A DNA stretch of 64,000 nt from JBPRGH01 sp051418055 (GCA_051418055.1 JBPRGH010000010.1:186001-250000), one strand, 5' to 3'; positions 1 to 9,468 are shown, counted from the first letter of the stretch. Program-made: numbers and translations. Notes: generated from the sequence alone by a model not told the origin.

Positions 1-527
1 AGGATGACGGAATTGAATGGTTCGGTGGAACTGTAAATGTTACCTCTGCTTTAGTTTGGAATGCTGGTGACGATGCCATCGATGCTGACCAGGCTTATGC
101 CGGTACCCTTAATAATTTTGTAGTGGTAAATCCTGGCGACGAAGCTTTCGAGCTTGATGGCCCTGAAGGTGCTCTTGCCAACGAAAATTATGTAATAAAA
201 AATGGCACAGTATATCTTGGTGGGGCAAGTGGGATCATTGATTTTGATGCTAATACAGATGTAACAATGAGCAATATTCTGTTCTTCGGCCTTTCTTCCG
301 GTCAGGATGTTGAAGAATATGCTGCACTTACAGTAGGTGAGATTACCGGAGGTTTTGAAGCAATCCTTCCTTCCGGAACTGTGGTAGGTGATTTCTTTAC
401 TGGAATTGAGGATACTAAGGTAACAGCAATTGACGCACTTGGAAATGCAACCGTTGGTGCAGATATCTCTGCTTTCAACTGGACGTTTGCTGCAAAATCA
501 GGTGCGCTTAGTGAAATAGGATTGTAA
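1..527 (+). CDS. C-terminal part of a secreted beta-structured protein
   Basis: The reading frame is already open at base 3, so this is the 3' end of a longer gene that begins before the window. The visible ~174 residues are acidic and rich in Gly, Asp, Val and Asn. They begin with the motif DDGIEWFGGTV and contain recurring 'GDDAID' and 'NYVIKNGTVYLGGASG' patterns. I associate this composition with Bacteroidota secreted or surface proteins encoded beside TonB-dependent receptors, probably a beta-helix or beta-sandwich fold. I cannot name a substrate. The end (SALSEIGL-like) does not look like a T9SS C-terminal sorting domain, so a lipoprotein is more likely. A strong terminator follows and a TonB receptor gene lies downstream. 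Confidence 0.6.
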   Translation, partial: DDGIEWFGGTVNVTSALVWNAGDDAIDADQAYAGTLNNFVVVNPGDEAFELDGPEGALANENYVIKNGTVYLGGASGIIDFDANTDVTMSNILFFGLSSGQDVEEYAALTVGEITGGFEAILPSGTVVGDFFTGIEDTKVTAIDALGNATVGADISAFNWTFAAKSGALSEIGL

Positions 528-551
528 CCCTGCGATTTACCAAAAGTTTAA

Positions 552-585
552 AACCCCGATGTTTCTTAACATTGGGGTTTTTTTA
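552..585 (+). terminator. Rho-independent terminator
   Basis: Arms AACCCC-ATGT and ACAT-GGGGTT form a stem with a short loop and are followed by a run of seven T. It lies 25 bases after the stop of the partial secreted protein and separates it from the TonB receptor gene. Confidence 0.85.
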
Positions 586-690
586 TCCTCAGCTGCGTAA
601 CAAAGATTTAACAAGGACATAATTGTGTAGTAACCAAATTCGCTAGTTATAGATGCAACTTTGCAAAAGATTAGCAAAGAAATAAAGCAC

Positions 691-3597
691 ATGCTTAAAC
701 TCCAAAATTTACTTTTTTTCGTATTTTTATTTTTATCAGTTTCTGCCTTTGCTCAAAAGGGTACTATAAGAGGTACAGTAATTGATGACGCTACAGGAGA
801 ACTACTTTTTTCAGTAACAGTGGTGATCAAAGGTACAACTACGGGTGCCGTAACTGATTTTGATGGAAAATTCGAAATCCCAGCTGAGCCGGGTACTCAT
901 GATCTACAGGCTTCTTATATAGGTTATCAGCCTATTACGATTTCCGGAGTGGAGGTAAAACCTGGTGAGGTGACCTTGATCGATCAGATCCGTCTAAAGG
1001 AAACATCACAGCAACTACAGGAGGTAGTAGTTAAAGCTGAAGTATTAAGGACTACAGAAGCAGCCCTGATGACCGTAAAGAGAAAATCAGCTAATCTGAT
1101 TGATGGTATTTCTGCTGCAAAATTTCGCAAAATAGGAGATTCTGATGCTGCCGCTGCTGCTAAAAGGATCACCGGCGTTTCTATAGATGGAGGGAAATAT
1201 GTATTTGTTCGCGGTTTGGGCGACCGCTACACTAAGACCCTTCTTAATGGAATGGATGTGCCAGGATTGGATCCTGATCGTAATTCACTGCAGATGGATA
1301 TTTTTCCTACCAATGTTCTGGACAATATAATTGTATCCAAATCTTTTACAGCGGACTTGCCGGCTGATTTTACCGGTGGTATCGTAAATATAGAAACCAA
1401 AGCTTTCCCTGATGAAAGATCACTTGTAGGAGCAGTTGGGTTGGGTTATAACCCAAGCATGCACTTCCAGGACAATTTCCTGACTTATGAAGGAGGGAAT
1501 ACTGATTTTCTGGCCTTTGATGATGGTACAAGAGAATTGCCATTCTCTGATGAAGAAATAACAAATAACACTACAGGCGGAATTATTGACCCACGGACTT
1601 TAGATCCAAATTCACCGGAAGGAAGAGATTATAAAAACCAGCTGAGAAGCTTTAACAATGAACTTGGTGCCATGGAAGGAACCAGCTTTATGGATTATAA
1701 CCTGAGCTTTTCGGCAGGTGATCAAACAGCTCTGGGAGATAATACATTAGGATATAATCTTGCACTTTCTTATAAGAACACTACTGATTTTTTTAACAAC
1801 GCACTATATGCCCGTTACGGACTTGATGAACGTGATCGTTCCAACTTTGAACTTGAAAGACGTGAATTGCAGACCGGTAGATTGGGAATAAATAATGTGT
1901 TGCTAGGTGGCCTTGCCGGATTAGCACTTAAAACTGATCATGCAAAATACCGCTTTAACCTACTCCATTTGCAAAATGGTGAAAAACGTGCAGGAATCTT
2001 CGACTTCATTGGGAGTGACGAAGGAGCTGACTTCTTAAGCTTTCAGCACAACCTGGAGTATAGCGAACGCAGCCTTACAAATTTGTTCCTTGGCGGAGAG
2101 CATTTTTTGGGTGAAGGCAAGTGGCTGGTTGACTGGAACCTTTCCCCTACATGGTCTTCAATAGATGATCCTGATATCCGCTTCACAAGATATGAAGTTC
2201 GTAACGAAGGGGATCTTTCAATTACCTCAGAAGGAGGTTTTCCTGAACGTATCTGGAGAAACCTGGACGAAGTGAATCTTGCAGGAAATGTAAATTTGAC
2301 CCGCGAGTACAACTTTAATGACAATCCTGCAAAAGTTAAATTTGGAGGAGGAAATACATATAAAGAAAGAGTGTATGCAATTAGAAGGTTCCAGTTCTTT
2401 ATAGACCCTTCTATAGAGCTTACAGGAAATCCTGATGAAATTATAGCTCCTGAAAACACCTGGCCGTTAGATGGTAACAGGTTCAGAGGAAATTATTTTA
2501 TCCCGGATTTTATTCCTGTAAATCCAAATTACTTTAATTCATCAATTAATAATACGGCGGTATATATTTCAAATGAATTCAAACCAGTGACAAATCTTAA
2601 GGCGGTGATTGGAGTACGCGCAGAGGATTACACACAAAAATATACCGGAACAAATCAAACAGGGATAACTCTTGAGGATTCAACGGTAATAGATGAATTC
2701 AATTTCTTTCCTTCTGCAAATCTGATCTATTCTCTAAATGAAAACCAAAACCTAAGGGTTTCTTATTCAAGAACAATTGCCAGGTTCTCATTTAAAGAAG
2801 CTTCTTATGCAGAGATTTTTGACCCGTTAACAGGTCGAACTTTCCTGGGTGCCTTAAATAAAGGATATGATCAGGAAGGAAATGTGATATGGGATGGCAA
2901 TATAGAATCAACTCTTATCAATAACTTTGATCTTAGATGGGAGATGTTTCAGCAGCGTGGGCAGATGATCTCCGTAAGCGGGTTTTATAAGCAATTTTAC
3001 AATGCTATTGAAATGGTGCAGAGTGCTACGGCAGACAATAACTTTCAGCCTCGAAACATAGGAGATGCTACAGTAATGGGTATCGAGATAGAATTCATGC
3101 AAAGCCTTAAGTTTATATCTCCTGCAATTGAGAACCTAACCTTTAGCGGTAACGTGACGATAATTGATTCTGACGTGGAGATGTCACAGGAAGAGTATCA
3201 ATCTCGTTTGATGGCAGCTCGTGAAGGGCAGGAGGTGAAAGAGACCCGTCAGCTACAAGGGCAGTCGCCATATATTATAAATGGAGGTTTTGCCTATACG
3301 GGATTAAATAATGGAATAGAGGCAGGTTTATACTACAATGTTCAGGGACCGACTTTGCTTTTCACAGGAATTACAGATAAACCCGATATTTATTCAGTTC
3401 CTTTCCATAGCTTAAATTTTACTGCAAACAAATCATTTGGTGAAAATGAGCGGATGAGACTAAGCCTTAAGGTTAATAATATCTTAGGTGATGAGAGAGA
3501 CCAGGTTTATCAGTCTTTCGGAGCGCAGGACCAGTTTTTTCAAAGCCTCGATCCGGGAAGATCAGTTAGCATTAGCTTCAATTACTCTTTCTTATAA
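691..3597 (+). CDS. TonB-dependent outer-membrane receptor with N-terminal carboxypeptidase-like domain
   Basis: A 968-residue outer-membrane transporter. I chose the ATG at 691 because it places a clean signal peptide at the N-terminus (hydrophobic core, cleavage near residue 22 after SAFAQ); the upstream in-frame TTG at 661 would add ten polar residues. Residues ~25-102 form a carboxypeptidase D-like regulatory beta-sandwich, including the VTDFDGKF stretch. The plug follows at ~115-235 with KRITGV and VRGLGDRY (173-180) and FTGGIVNIET. The rest is a beta barrel rich in aromatic and Asn residues, ending in NYSFL. The family imports siderophores, glycans or other large ligands using TonB energy. 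The ligand cannot be told from sequence. No SusD-type partner follows, so a classic polysaccharide locus is unlikely. Confidence 0.88.
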   Translation: MLKLQNLLFFVFLFLSVSAFAQKGTIRGTVIDDATGELLFSVTVVIKGTTTGAVTDFDGKFEIPAEPGTHDLQASYIGYQPITISGVEVKPGEVTLIDQIRLKETSQQLQEVVVKAEVLRTTEAALMTVKRKSANLIDGISAAKFRKIGDSDAAAAAKRITGVSIDGGKYVFVRGLGDRYTKTLLNGMDVPGLDPDRNSLQMDIFPTNVLDNIIVSKSFTADLPADFTGGIVNIETKAFPDERSLVGAVGLGYNPSMHFQDNFLTYEGGNTDFLAFDDGTRELPFSDEEITNNTTGGIIDPRTLDPNSPEGRDYKNQLRSFNNELGAMEGTSFMDYNLSFSAGDQTALGDNTLGYNLALSYKNTTDFFNNALYARYGLDERDRSNFELERRELQTGRLGINNVLLGGLAGLALKTDHAKYRFNLLHLQNGEKRAGIFDFIGSDEGADFLSFQHNLEYSERSLTNLFLGGEHFLGEGKWLVDWNLSPTWSSIDDPDIRFTRYEVRNEGDLSITSEGGFPERIWRNLDEVNLAGNVNLTREYNFNDNPAKVKFGGGNTYKERVYAIRRFQFFIDPSIELTGNPDEIIAPENTWPLDGNRFRGNYFIPDFIPVNPNYFNSSINNTAVYISNEFKPVTNLKAVIGVRAEDYTQKYTGTNQTGITLEDSTVIDEFNFFPSANLIYSLNENQNLRVSYSRTIARFSFKEASYAEIFDPLTGRTFLGALNKGYDQEGNVIWDGNIESTLINNFDLRWEMFQQRGQMISVSGFYKQFYNAIEMVQSATADNNFQPRNIGDATVMGIEIEFMQSLKFISPAIENLTFSGNVTIIDSDVEMSQEEYQSRLMAAREGQEVKETRQLQGQSPYIINGGFAYTGLNNGIEAGLYYNVQGPTLLFTGITDKPDIYSVPFHSLNFTANKSFGENERMRLSLKVNNILGDERDQVYQSFGAQDQFFQSLDPGRSVSISFNYSFL

Positions 3598-3614
3598 AAA
3601 AACTTAGTCATAGG

Positions 3615-3674
3615 AAAATATTGAACGGCTCGATTCTTTATGTGAGTCAGCAAGGATTAGCCGTTCAATATTTT
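3615..3674. terminator. Perfect 16-bp inverted repeat between convergent genes
   Basis: Bases 3615-3630 and 3659-3674 are perfect inverted copies (core TTGAACGGCT / AGCCGTTCAA) separated by 28 bases. The right arm ends in T-rich sequence, and the repeat sits between the converging TonB receptor gene and the minus-strand coiled-coil gene. It most likely ends transcription on both sides. Confidence 0.65.
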
Positions 3675-3699
3675 TTATCTCACATCTCATATCTCACAC

Positions 3700-4371
3700 C
3701 TACTCTATCTCCCGCTTCTCCCTCTCCTTAATTTCAATTAGCTTCTTAATTTTTTCAAGCGTAATAAGTAAAGAATCCTTATTTGATTTATTTTGGGTAA
3801 TTTCAATTAATAGCTGCTCATGTTCTAAAGCATTATTTTTTAGCTCCTGTTCCAGCTTAGCTCTTTTATCAATATTTTTCGTCAGGTCCTTCTGAAGCCC
3901 TAAAGAATCTTTTTCCAGCTTTTGAAATTGTTTTTCAGCAAATTGTAAAGCCTGAATTGATTCATCAATTTCCTGCTGTTTTAGAGAAGTATAAAAATCA
4001 AAACCGAAAGCGTACCATAATTTTTCCAGCTTCTCCGAATACATCTGCTGATCCATAAGTGAATCTGCCAGCCATACAGAAGCTTTTGTGATACCATTTA
4101 CTTTTGCCAAACTACTGTAAACTTCAATTGTAGGGAATGGAAATTCCCGGTGATCAAGGTCTGTGATCAGATAAATATTATCGCGATACCTTACATTTCC
4201 AAATGACTTAAAATATTTCGTAAGAAAATCTCCCACCACCTCGGGTTTATTTTCAATGAAAACAAGGTAACCTTTTTGATTATTATCCTCGTATTCTTCA
4301 ACAGTAACTTTCTGTGCAACAGAAGGATAATAAATTATAGCTGCCAGAATCAACCAAAACATTTTTTTCAT
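3700..4371 (-). CDS. Secreted or periplasmic coiled-coil protein, unknown function
   Basis: I do not recognise a family. The ATG at 4371 gives 223 residues beginning MKKMFWLILAAIIYY, a signal peptide that would be cut near SVAQ at residue 20; the longer upstream frame would spoil it. Residues ~20-120 are a mixed alpha/beta region. Residues ~135-223 are almost purely charged and helical, with a strong heptad pattern (repeated LEKDSLGL, KLEQEL, LEKIKKLI), so a long periplasmic coiled coil is likely. It is transcribed divergently from the TIGR01777 epimerase gene and shares a bidirectional terminator with the TonB receptor. Nothing nearby indicates a partner. Confidence 0.6.
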   Translation of the reverse strand: MKKMFWLILAAIIYYPSVAQKVTVEEYEDNNQKGYLVFIENKPEVVGDFLTKYFKSFGNVRYRDNIYLITDLDHREFPFPTIEVYSSLAKVNGITKASVWLADSLMDQQMYSEKLEKLWYAFGFDFYTSLKQQEIDESIQALQFAEKQFQKLEKDSLGLQKDLTKNIDKRAKLEQELKNNALEHEQLLIEITQNKSNKDSLLITLEKIKKLIEIKEREKREIE

Positions 4372-4427
4372 GCCTACGTTCCTTTTACACTCAAGGTGGA
4401 AAATTAACATATTAAGTGCTTTTTTCT

Positions 4428-5339
4428 ATGGCTGGTAAAATATTAATTACAGGAGGTTCCGGAATGATCGGTGGTGAGATCACCCAAAAGCTTTTGGCTC
4501 AGGGTTATGCAATAAACTATCTTTCCAGAAAACCGGAAAAGATGGATCGTGTGGCAGCATTTCACTGGAACCCGGAAGCCGGCCAGTTTGATGAACAGGC
4601 ACTACGGGATGTAGATTTCATTATTAATCTTGCCGGTGCAGGGATAGCCGATGAGCGCTGGTCATCAGACAGAAAAAAGCTCATTCTTGAAAGTCGGACC
4701 AAAAGCACTGCCTTCTTACGTGACCAGTTGCGTACCAGCAAGGTCCATAACGTGAAAGCTTTGATATCCGCTTCGGGTATGAATTACTATGGGTATGATA
4801 ACGCCGACAATTGGCAGAAAGAAGATAGCCCTGCCGGAGATGACTATCTCGCCAACGTTGTAAAAGCATGGGAAGAAGAAGCGCGGATGTATGAAGAGCT
4901 CGGTATACGAGTAGTAATCTGCCGTTTTGGAATGGTATTAAGTACAAAAGGAGGAGCCTTGCCTCGTATGATAAAACCAATTAAACTCGGTGCAGCAGCA
5001 GCATTAGGTTCTGGCCAGCAATGGATGAGCTGGGTACATGTTGAAGATCTGGTTGGTATTGTGGGGTTTGCCATTAATGAGGACAGAATATCCGGGATAT
5101 ATAATGTTGTGGCCCCGGAACCTGTTACAAATAAAGAATTTACTAAAAAGGCTGCCGAGGTAATGGGTAAGCCATATTTCCTGCCTAATGTACCGGCATT
5201 TGCACTACGTACTGCTTTGGGTGAGATGTCTGTGCTACTGCTGGGAAGCAATAGGATATCATCTGAAAAACTACAGGAGGAAGGGTATAATTTTGAATAT
5301 GATACTTTGGATAAAGCACTCAGTAACCTCTTAGATTAA
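4428..5339 (+). CDS. TIGR01777-type NAD(P)-dependent epimerase (YfcH/SDR39U1-like)
   Basis: A 303-residue atypical short-chain dehydrogenase/reductase. The nucleotide-binding glycine motif ITGGSGMIGGE is at residues ~6-16. 'INLAGAGIADERW' (~70) is the family hallmark. 'SASGMNYYG' (~115-123) supplies the YxxxK-region equivalent, and the C-terminal 'SSEKLQEEGYNFEYDTLDKAL' block is typical of the DUF1731 tail. The start is the ATG at 4428; the frame's GTG at 4416 adds only four residues. Physiological substrate is unknown for most members. In other bacteria the family has been linked to division and cell-envelope processes, but nothing here tests that. It stands as a single gene. Confidence 0.85.
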   Translation: MAGKILITGGSGMIGGEITQKLLAQGYAINYLSRKPEKMDRVAAFHWNPEAGQFDEQALRDVDFIINLAGAGIADERWSSDRKKLILESRTKSTAFLRDQLRTSKVHNVKALISASGMNYYGYDNADNWQKEDSPAGDDYLANVVKAWEEEARMYEELGIRVVICRFGMVLSTKGGALPRMIKPIKLGAAAALGSGQQWMSWVHVEDLVGIVGFAINEDRISGIYNVVAPEPVTNKEFTKKAAEVMGKPYFLPNVPAFALRTALGEMSVLLLGSNRISSEKLQEEGYNFEYDTLDKALSNLLD

Positions 5340-5466
5340 TGCGATAGTATAGTCGTAATATAATTCATCACATAACGAAAACAATTTTTAATTTTTATTT
5401 TTATATATAACGGCCCTTAACTGCTGCAATAACATTTTTTAATTATCTTCAAATCTGGATAAAAGA

Positions 5467-6264
5467 ATGACAGCATACGAATTGTTGAATCACCATAGTA
5501 AAGCTATGACTAAGAAAAAAGCAAAAACAGAAGACGTGGAAACGCCAACGGCTCTCACTGAAGATGAGCATAAGATCAGAAAAGCGTTTAAGGATAAAGA
5601 CTGGAATGAAATAAAAAGCTACGACTCATGGGTCATTTTCAAAGTGATGTCAGAGTTTGTTGAGGGTTTTGAAAAGCTTGCCAAAATAGGTCCGTGTGTG
5701 ACAATCTTTGGGTCGGCACGTACAAAACCTGATCATAAATACTATAAAGTAGCCGAAGAGATAGCTGCAAAGCTTGTGCGACATGGATATGGAGTAGTGA
5801 CCGGTGGCGGTCCGGGTATTATGGAAGCCGGTAACAAAGGCGCGAAAAGTGAAAAGGGACGATCTGTAGGTTTAAATATTGAATTGCCTTTTGAACAAAA
5901 AGGGAATGATTATATCGATGCCGATAAGCTGATAACTTTTGATTATTTCTTTGTTCGCAAAGTGATGTTTACCAAATATTCCCAGGGATTTATCGTTATG
6001 CCTGGGGGATTCGGAACATTAGATGAGCTTTTTGAGGCTTTAACATTGATCCAGACAAAGAAGATAGGCAGGTTCCCTATTGTACTGGTGGGAAAGAAAT
6101 TTTGGTCCGGTCTTGTTGACTGGATGGAAACAACACTCCTTCATGCAGAAAATAATGTTAATAAAGAGGACCTGGAATTATATAATGTTGTCGAAACTCC
6201 TGAAGAGGCGGTTAAGGTAATTGATGATTTTTATTCTAAATATTTACTGTCTCCAAACTTTTAA
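5467..6264 (+). CDS. LOG-family protein (TIGR00730; possible nucleoside 5'-monophosphate phosphoribohydrolase)
   Basis: A Rossmann-fold protein of 265 residues with the signature PGGFGTLDELFE around residue 180 and the upstream GGGPGIMEAGNKGA (~117-130), both of which build the active site of LOG phosphoribohydrolases. These are often misnamed lysine decarboxylases. Characterised members release the base from cytokinin riboside monophosphates or AMP; the bacterial role here is unknown. An alternative ATG at 5506 would remove 13 residues and start at the lysine-rich MTKKKAK segment. I cannot decide between the two starts because Bacteroidota lack clear Shine-Dalgarno sites. Confidence 0.85.
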   Translation: MTAYELLNHHSKAMTKKKAKTEDVETPTALTEDEHKIRKAFKDKDWNEIKSYDSWVIFKVMSEFVEGFEKLAKIGPCVTIFGSARTKPDHKYYKVAEEIAAKLVRHGYGVVTGGGPGIMEAGNKGAKSEKGRSVGLNIELPFEQKGNDYIDADKLITFDYFFVRKVMFTKYSQGFIVMPGGFGTLDELFEALTLIQTKKIGRFPIVLVGKKFWSGLVDWMETTLLHAENNVNKEDLELYNVVETPEEAVKVIDDFYSKYLLSPNF

Positions 6265-6378
6265 TCTTTCGTTTGACGTTACTGGGTTAGGAAATTATAA
6301 TTCTTCTAAAAAAGGTGCTAAGCATGTTTTTTTAATTATAATTACCCGCATACCTTTTATAATCATTGGAGTTCATAC

Positions 6379-7308
6379 ATGAAATATTTTGCAGTTGGAA
6401 TAAGTATCCTATCGCTAATAATAGTATTGGGATATATACAATATAATGAAAAAAGAAATAAAGGCTTTGTTACACGATTTGAGGTTAATGAATACTCTCG
6501 GTTTCCTGACAGGCCAAATGCCCGGTCTTTAGCGCTGCCTGAATCCATGAGTTTTGCTGGTGAGGAGGTGCCGCTCCATAAACCACATGTTCGTGAAAGA
6601 TTGTATAGGGAATTATTGGTTAATACCTACTGGCATAGCAATACTTTATTATTGATTGCGGAAGCAAACCGTTGGTTGCCTGCTATAGAAAAAATTTTAA
6701 TGGCTAATGGTTTACCTACTGATTTTAAATATATCCCGGTGATTGAAGGAAGTCTAAGAAATGATATTTCACCTGCCGGGGCTGTAGGTTTCTGGCAGTT
6801 GCTGGCAGCTACGGCAAGGGAAAACGGGCTGGAGGTTAATGATCAGGTGGATGAACGATACCATCCGTTAAAATCAACAGATGCAGCTTCACGCTATATA
6901 AAAAAAGCTTATAAAAATTTTGAGAGCTGGACAGATGTTGCGGCTTCTTATAACCGTGGTGTGGCTGGATTAAGAAGGGCCATGAATACACAGCAAACAG
7001 GAAATTATTATGATCTTTATTTGAATGATGAAACAACCCGTTATGTATATCGCATCCTGGCTGTAAAACTTATCCTTGAGAATCCTGACAAGTATGGATT
7101 TGATATTAGTGAAGAGCATCTTTTTAATCATGCACCTGTAAGGGAGATAGTTGTTGATAAATCAATAAATAGCCTACCGGAATTTGCCCGTGACCATGGC
7201 GTTTCATATGGCATATTAAAATATTACAATCCCTGGCTAAGAGATTATAAGCTTTCGGTATCCAGAGGTGAGAGCTATATTATACTTCTGCCTGAGGCTC
7301 CTGGCTAA
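6379..7308 (+). CDS. Membrane-anchored lytic transglycosylase (SLT/MltD-like)
   Basis: A 309-residue peptidoglycan enzyme with one N-terminal membrane helix (residues ~4-20) that acts as an anchor. The SLT domain lies at ~100-235: the catalytic glutamate sits in VIEGS (~123), followed by the family motif SPAGAVGFWQ and by ASYNRGVAGL. These enzymes cleave the MurNAc-GlcNAc bond to form 1,6-anhydro ends. The ~50 C-terminal residues (SINSLPEFARDHGVSYGIL ... ESYIILLP) resemble a LysM-like wall-binding region. The last 29 bases overlap the 3' end of the convergent HTH gene. Confidence 0.83.
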   Translation: MKYFAVGISILSLIIVLGYIQYNEKRNKGFVTRFEVNEYSRFPDRPNARSLALPESMSFAGEEVPLHKPHVRERLYRELLVNTYWHSNTLLLIAEANRWLPAIEKILMANGLPTDFKYIPVIEGSLRNDISPAGAVGFWQLLAATARENGLEVNDQVDERYHPLKSTDAASRYIKKAYKNFESWTDVAASYNRGVAGLRRAMNTQQTGNYYDLYLNDETTRYVYRILAVKLILENPDKYGFDISEEHLFNHAPVREIVVDKSINSLPEFARDHGVSYGILKYYNPWLRDYKLSVSRGESYIILLPEAPG

Positions 7309-8266
7309 GAAGGTTATTTATCCTTTTAAAATATAAATTAAAAAGTTTATTTCGCTCCTTTTCCCCTGAGGTGCTGATAAGGGTAGAGCGACTTTTCATT
7401 TTTTCAAAGTAATGTGAAGTGTCATCACATATAGACTTGTCTGAGCTTCGTAAAACATTTACTGTATTATGTGTTTTATACACCACCTGGCGCTCACCCA
7501 TCTTAAATAAGATGGTATTGTCAGCCAGGATAATATCATTTTTATAAAAGGTGAATTTTCCACCATTGTCTTTTACGCCAGCAGTGGCATAGCTCTTTAT
7601 GATCTCAAGCAGCAGTTTAAATTCCTGTATCAATGAAAGATATTCGGAGTGAGAGGTAAAGTATCCGCATTCATAGCAATACTCCAGCTGTTTTAAAGTA
7701 ATAGTTGCCGATTCCTCACTCCAGATCTCAATACTATCCAATGCATCATAGCGGGAAGTTATTCTTTCTCCGATTGACAGGATCTCTTTAGTAATTTTTT
7801 GGGAATTAAAAGCAGGGATGGCCTGATCTGATAAAAGCACTTCTCTCCAGAAATAGATCTTAAAAGCAGCGAGTTTTTTAAATTTAAAATAGTAGAAAAT
7901 AGGAATATCTTTGGCCAGATAAATAAGTTCTTTTTCCGGAAGGCTAATGATCATTTCCAGGTTTTGTAGGATAGACCCTAGCCATTCTTCCATATTATAT
8001 AACTGACTGTGGACACTTTGGTAGTGAAATGAAACAGTATCTCCCGAAGGCGACAGGAGCCTGTCAAGGGATACTTTGTAATGGTCACACAATTTATGGA
8101 TCTCATCTATTGAAAGGAATGTCTCACCACGGATTCTTCTGTAAGCACTGTCTTTACTTATTTGTAATATTTCGGCTATTTCATCAGCAAAAGAAAGATT
8201 GGCAGGTAACCGTTCTCGAACGGTTTGCAGAAAAGCCGACTGTATTTCAGCAGCATTATTTTGCAT
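7280..8266 (-). CDS. HTH transcriptional regulator, Cytophagales type
   Basis: A 328-residue protein with an N-terminal helix-turn-helix (residues ~15-65: FADEIAEILQISKDSAYRRIRGE and SIDEIHKLCDHYKVSLDRLL), which looks XRE-like. The long C-terminal part (~75-328) is helical, has no motif I can name, and presumably senses a ligand or mediates oligomerisation. Proteins with this layout are frequent in Cytophagales and mostly uncharacterised. It converges on, and overlaps, the lytic transglycosylase gene by 29 bases. It is divergent from the small secreted protein at 8447, with 180 bases between them, so it may control that gene or itself. Confidence 0.72.
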   Translation of the reverse strand: MQNNAAEIQSAFLQTVRERLPANLSFADEIAEILQISKDSAYRRIRGETFLSIDEIHKLCDHYKVSLDRLLSPSGDTVSFHYQSVHSQLYNMEEWLGSILQNLEMIISLPEKELIYLAKDIPIFYYFKFKKLAAFKIYFWREVLLSDQAIPAFNSQKITKEILSIGERITSRYDALDSIEIWSEESATITLKQLEYCYECGYFTSHSEYLSLIQEFKLLLEIIKSYATAGVKDNGGKFTFYKNDIILADNTILFKMGERQVVYKTHNTVNVLRSSDKSICDDTSHYFEKMKSRSTLISTSGEKERNKLFNLYFKRINNLLSQEPQAEV

Positions 8267-8446
8267 GGCAGGTAGGGTATATCCTTTTTCAAGTTAACTT
8301 TTATATATGTGAATTACAATATGCATTGATTAATAGGCACTTAAATGCACTTTTATATTTATCAATAATATTTAAGTCAATAGTTGCGTAATTCCGTAAC
8401 GCATTTTCCTTGCAGAGATTTAAATTGAGTTAAAAGTTACTCTCTC

Positions 8447-9031
8447 ATGAAAAAGTATATTGCATTGATCATCGTTTTGCTTCCGCAGTTTTTACACGCA
8501 CAACAAACAATAAATAACGATTCATCGATAAACGAATTATATATTACCAGTTCATTGGGTATAACCAAAAACGGTTTTGGACATGAAAGCTCATTTAATT
8601 TTAGCTTCGGAAAGAGTACCCTTATGTCTGTCCAATATAATGGTGTCAATTCAATTGTGAAAGGATATTTTTCAAGTGAAGGTATAGATTCCCGAACTAT
8701 ATCTGTTCTTTTTGGAGTGATAAAGCATTTGCCTTCTACTAATGAAAAAAACAGAGTAGTGACTTTTCTAATTGGAGCAAGCCATAGCCGGATTGAAGTT
8801 TACAAGTATGGAGATTTTTTTGACGGATCAATTATTGGGTTTTCATTAGAGCCGGCTCAAAAACTAGTAGATGCTTACAATGAGCCAGGCGTTGCCTTTC
8901 GCACCTCTTATTCAGTCGGTGTCTATAAATTTCTTATGGCAAATATCTCCACGTTTGTCAACGTTAGCGATAAACATATTAATCTTGGTATACATGTAGG
9001 ATTGGCATTAGGGTATATTGCATATAAATAA
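8447..9031 (+). CDS. Small secreted, probably outer-membrane barrel, protein
   Basis: Unknown function. The ATG at 8447 gives 194 residues with a signal peptide MKKYIALIIVLLPQFLHAQ cleaved near residue 19. The remainder alternates hydrophobic and polar residues with many Gly, Ser and aromatic positions (SSLGITKNGFG, MSVQYNGVNS, HINLGIHVGLALGYIAY), consistent with an 8-strand outer-membrane barrel. It ends in YIAYK rather than an aromatic residue. It stands alone between the divergent HTH gene and the arsS cluster. Confidence 0.55.
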   Translation: MKKYIALIIVLLPQFLHAQQTINNDSSINELYITSSLGITKNGFGHESSFNFSFGKSTLMSVQYNGVNSIVKGYFSSEGIDSRTISVLFGVIKHLPSTNEKNRVVTFLIGASHSRIEVYKYGDFFDGSIIGFSLEPAQKLVDAYNEPGVAFRTSYSVGVYKFLMANISTFVNVSDKHINLGIHVGLALGYIAYK

Positions 9032-9033
9032 AA

Positions 9034-9062
9034 TTTGTCCATTTTTCGACATAGTATCTTTT
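9034..9062 (+). promoter_or_regulatory. Bacteroidota-type promoter for the arsS cluster
   Basis: TTTG at 9034-9037 is followed after 17 bases by TATCTTTT at 9055-9062, which matches the Bacteroidota consensus TTTG-N17-19-TAnnTTTG in all but the last base. It lies 70 bases before the ATG of the AhpD-like gene, in an otherwise gene-free gap. Confidence 0.5.
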
Positions 9063-9132
9063 TACTCCCCTACCTGTTAGTATAAGTAGTGCATTTTTGT
9101 TTAGGTTTATAAATTAACTAAAATGAATTTTT

Positions 9133-9468
9133 ATGCAAAAAACTTATTATGACCCCGAGGATCTTAAAAAATTTGGTGATATAGGTGAATTTGAGCCAAA
9201 TCTTGCCAAAAAATTTTTTGACTGGTATGGAGATGTTTTCCAGGGGGGTGCATTGACCGCTCGCGAAAAATCACTGATAGCATTAGCCGTATCACATGCG
9301 GTGCAGTGTCCGTATTGCATTGATGCCTATACAGTCGATGCTATGGAGAAAGGATCTAATGATGCCCAAATGATGGAAGCCGTACATGTTGCAGCAGCAA
9401 TTCGTGGCGGGGCCTCTTTAGTTCATGGTGTACAGATGATGAATAAAGCTAAAAAATTATCAATGTAG
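9133..9468 (+). CDS. AhpD-like carboxymuconolactone decarboxylase-family protein, arsenosugar-associated type
   Basis: A 111-residue all-helical protein of the CMD/AhpD superfamily. The redox motif is CPYC followed by IDAYT (residues ~59-67), preceded by LTAREKSLIALAV. The AhpD fold uses this cysteine pair with a nearby histidine as a proton relay; HAVQC and VHVAAAIRGG are present. The N-terminal segment (YYDPEDLKKFGDIGEFEP) matches the subgroup annotated in databases as 'arsenosugar biosynthesis-associated peroxidase-like'. Its stop codon abuts the arsS ATG with no spacer, which implies co-translation. Its biochemical role in the pathway is not established. Confidence 0.8.
   Translation: MQKTYYDPEDLKKFGDIGEFEPNLAKKFFDWYGDVFQGGALTAREKSLIALAVSHAVQCPYCIDAYTVDAMEKGSNDAQMMEAVHVAAAIRGGASLVHGVQMMNKAKKLSM

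Noticed and set aside
2043..2459. 138-residue frame antisense to the TonB receptor
   Set aside because: Lies wholly inside a well-supported gene with clear motifs; no independent evidence.
8029..8391. 120-residue plus-strand frame over the HTH gene and its upstream gap
   Set aside because: Mostly antisense to the HTH gene, with no coding features of its own.
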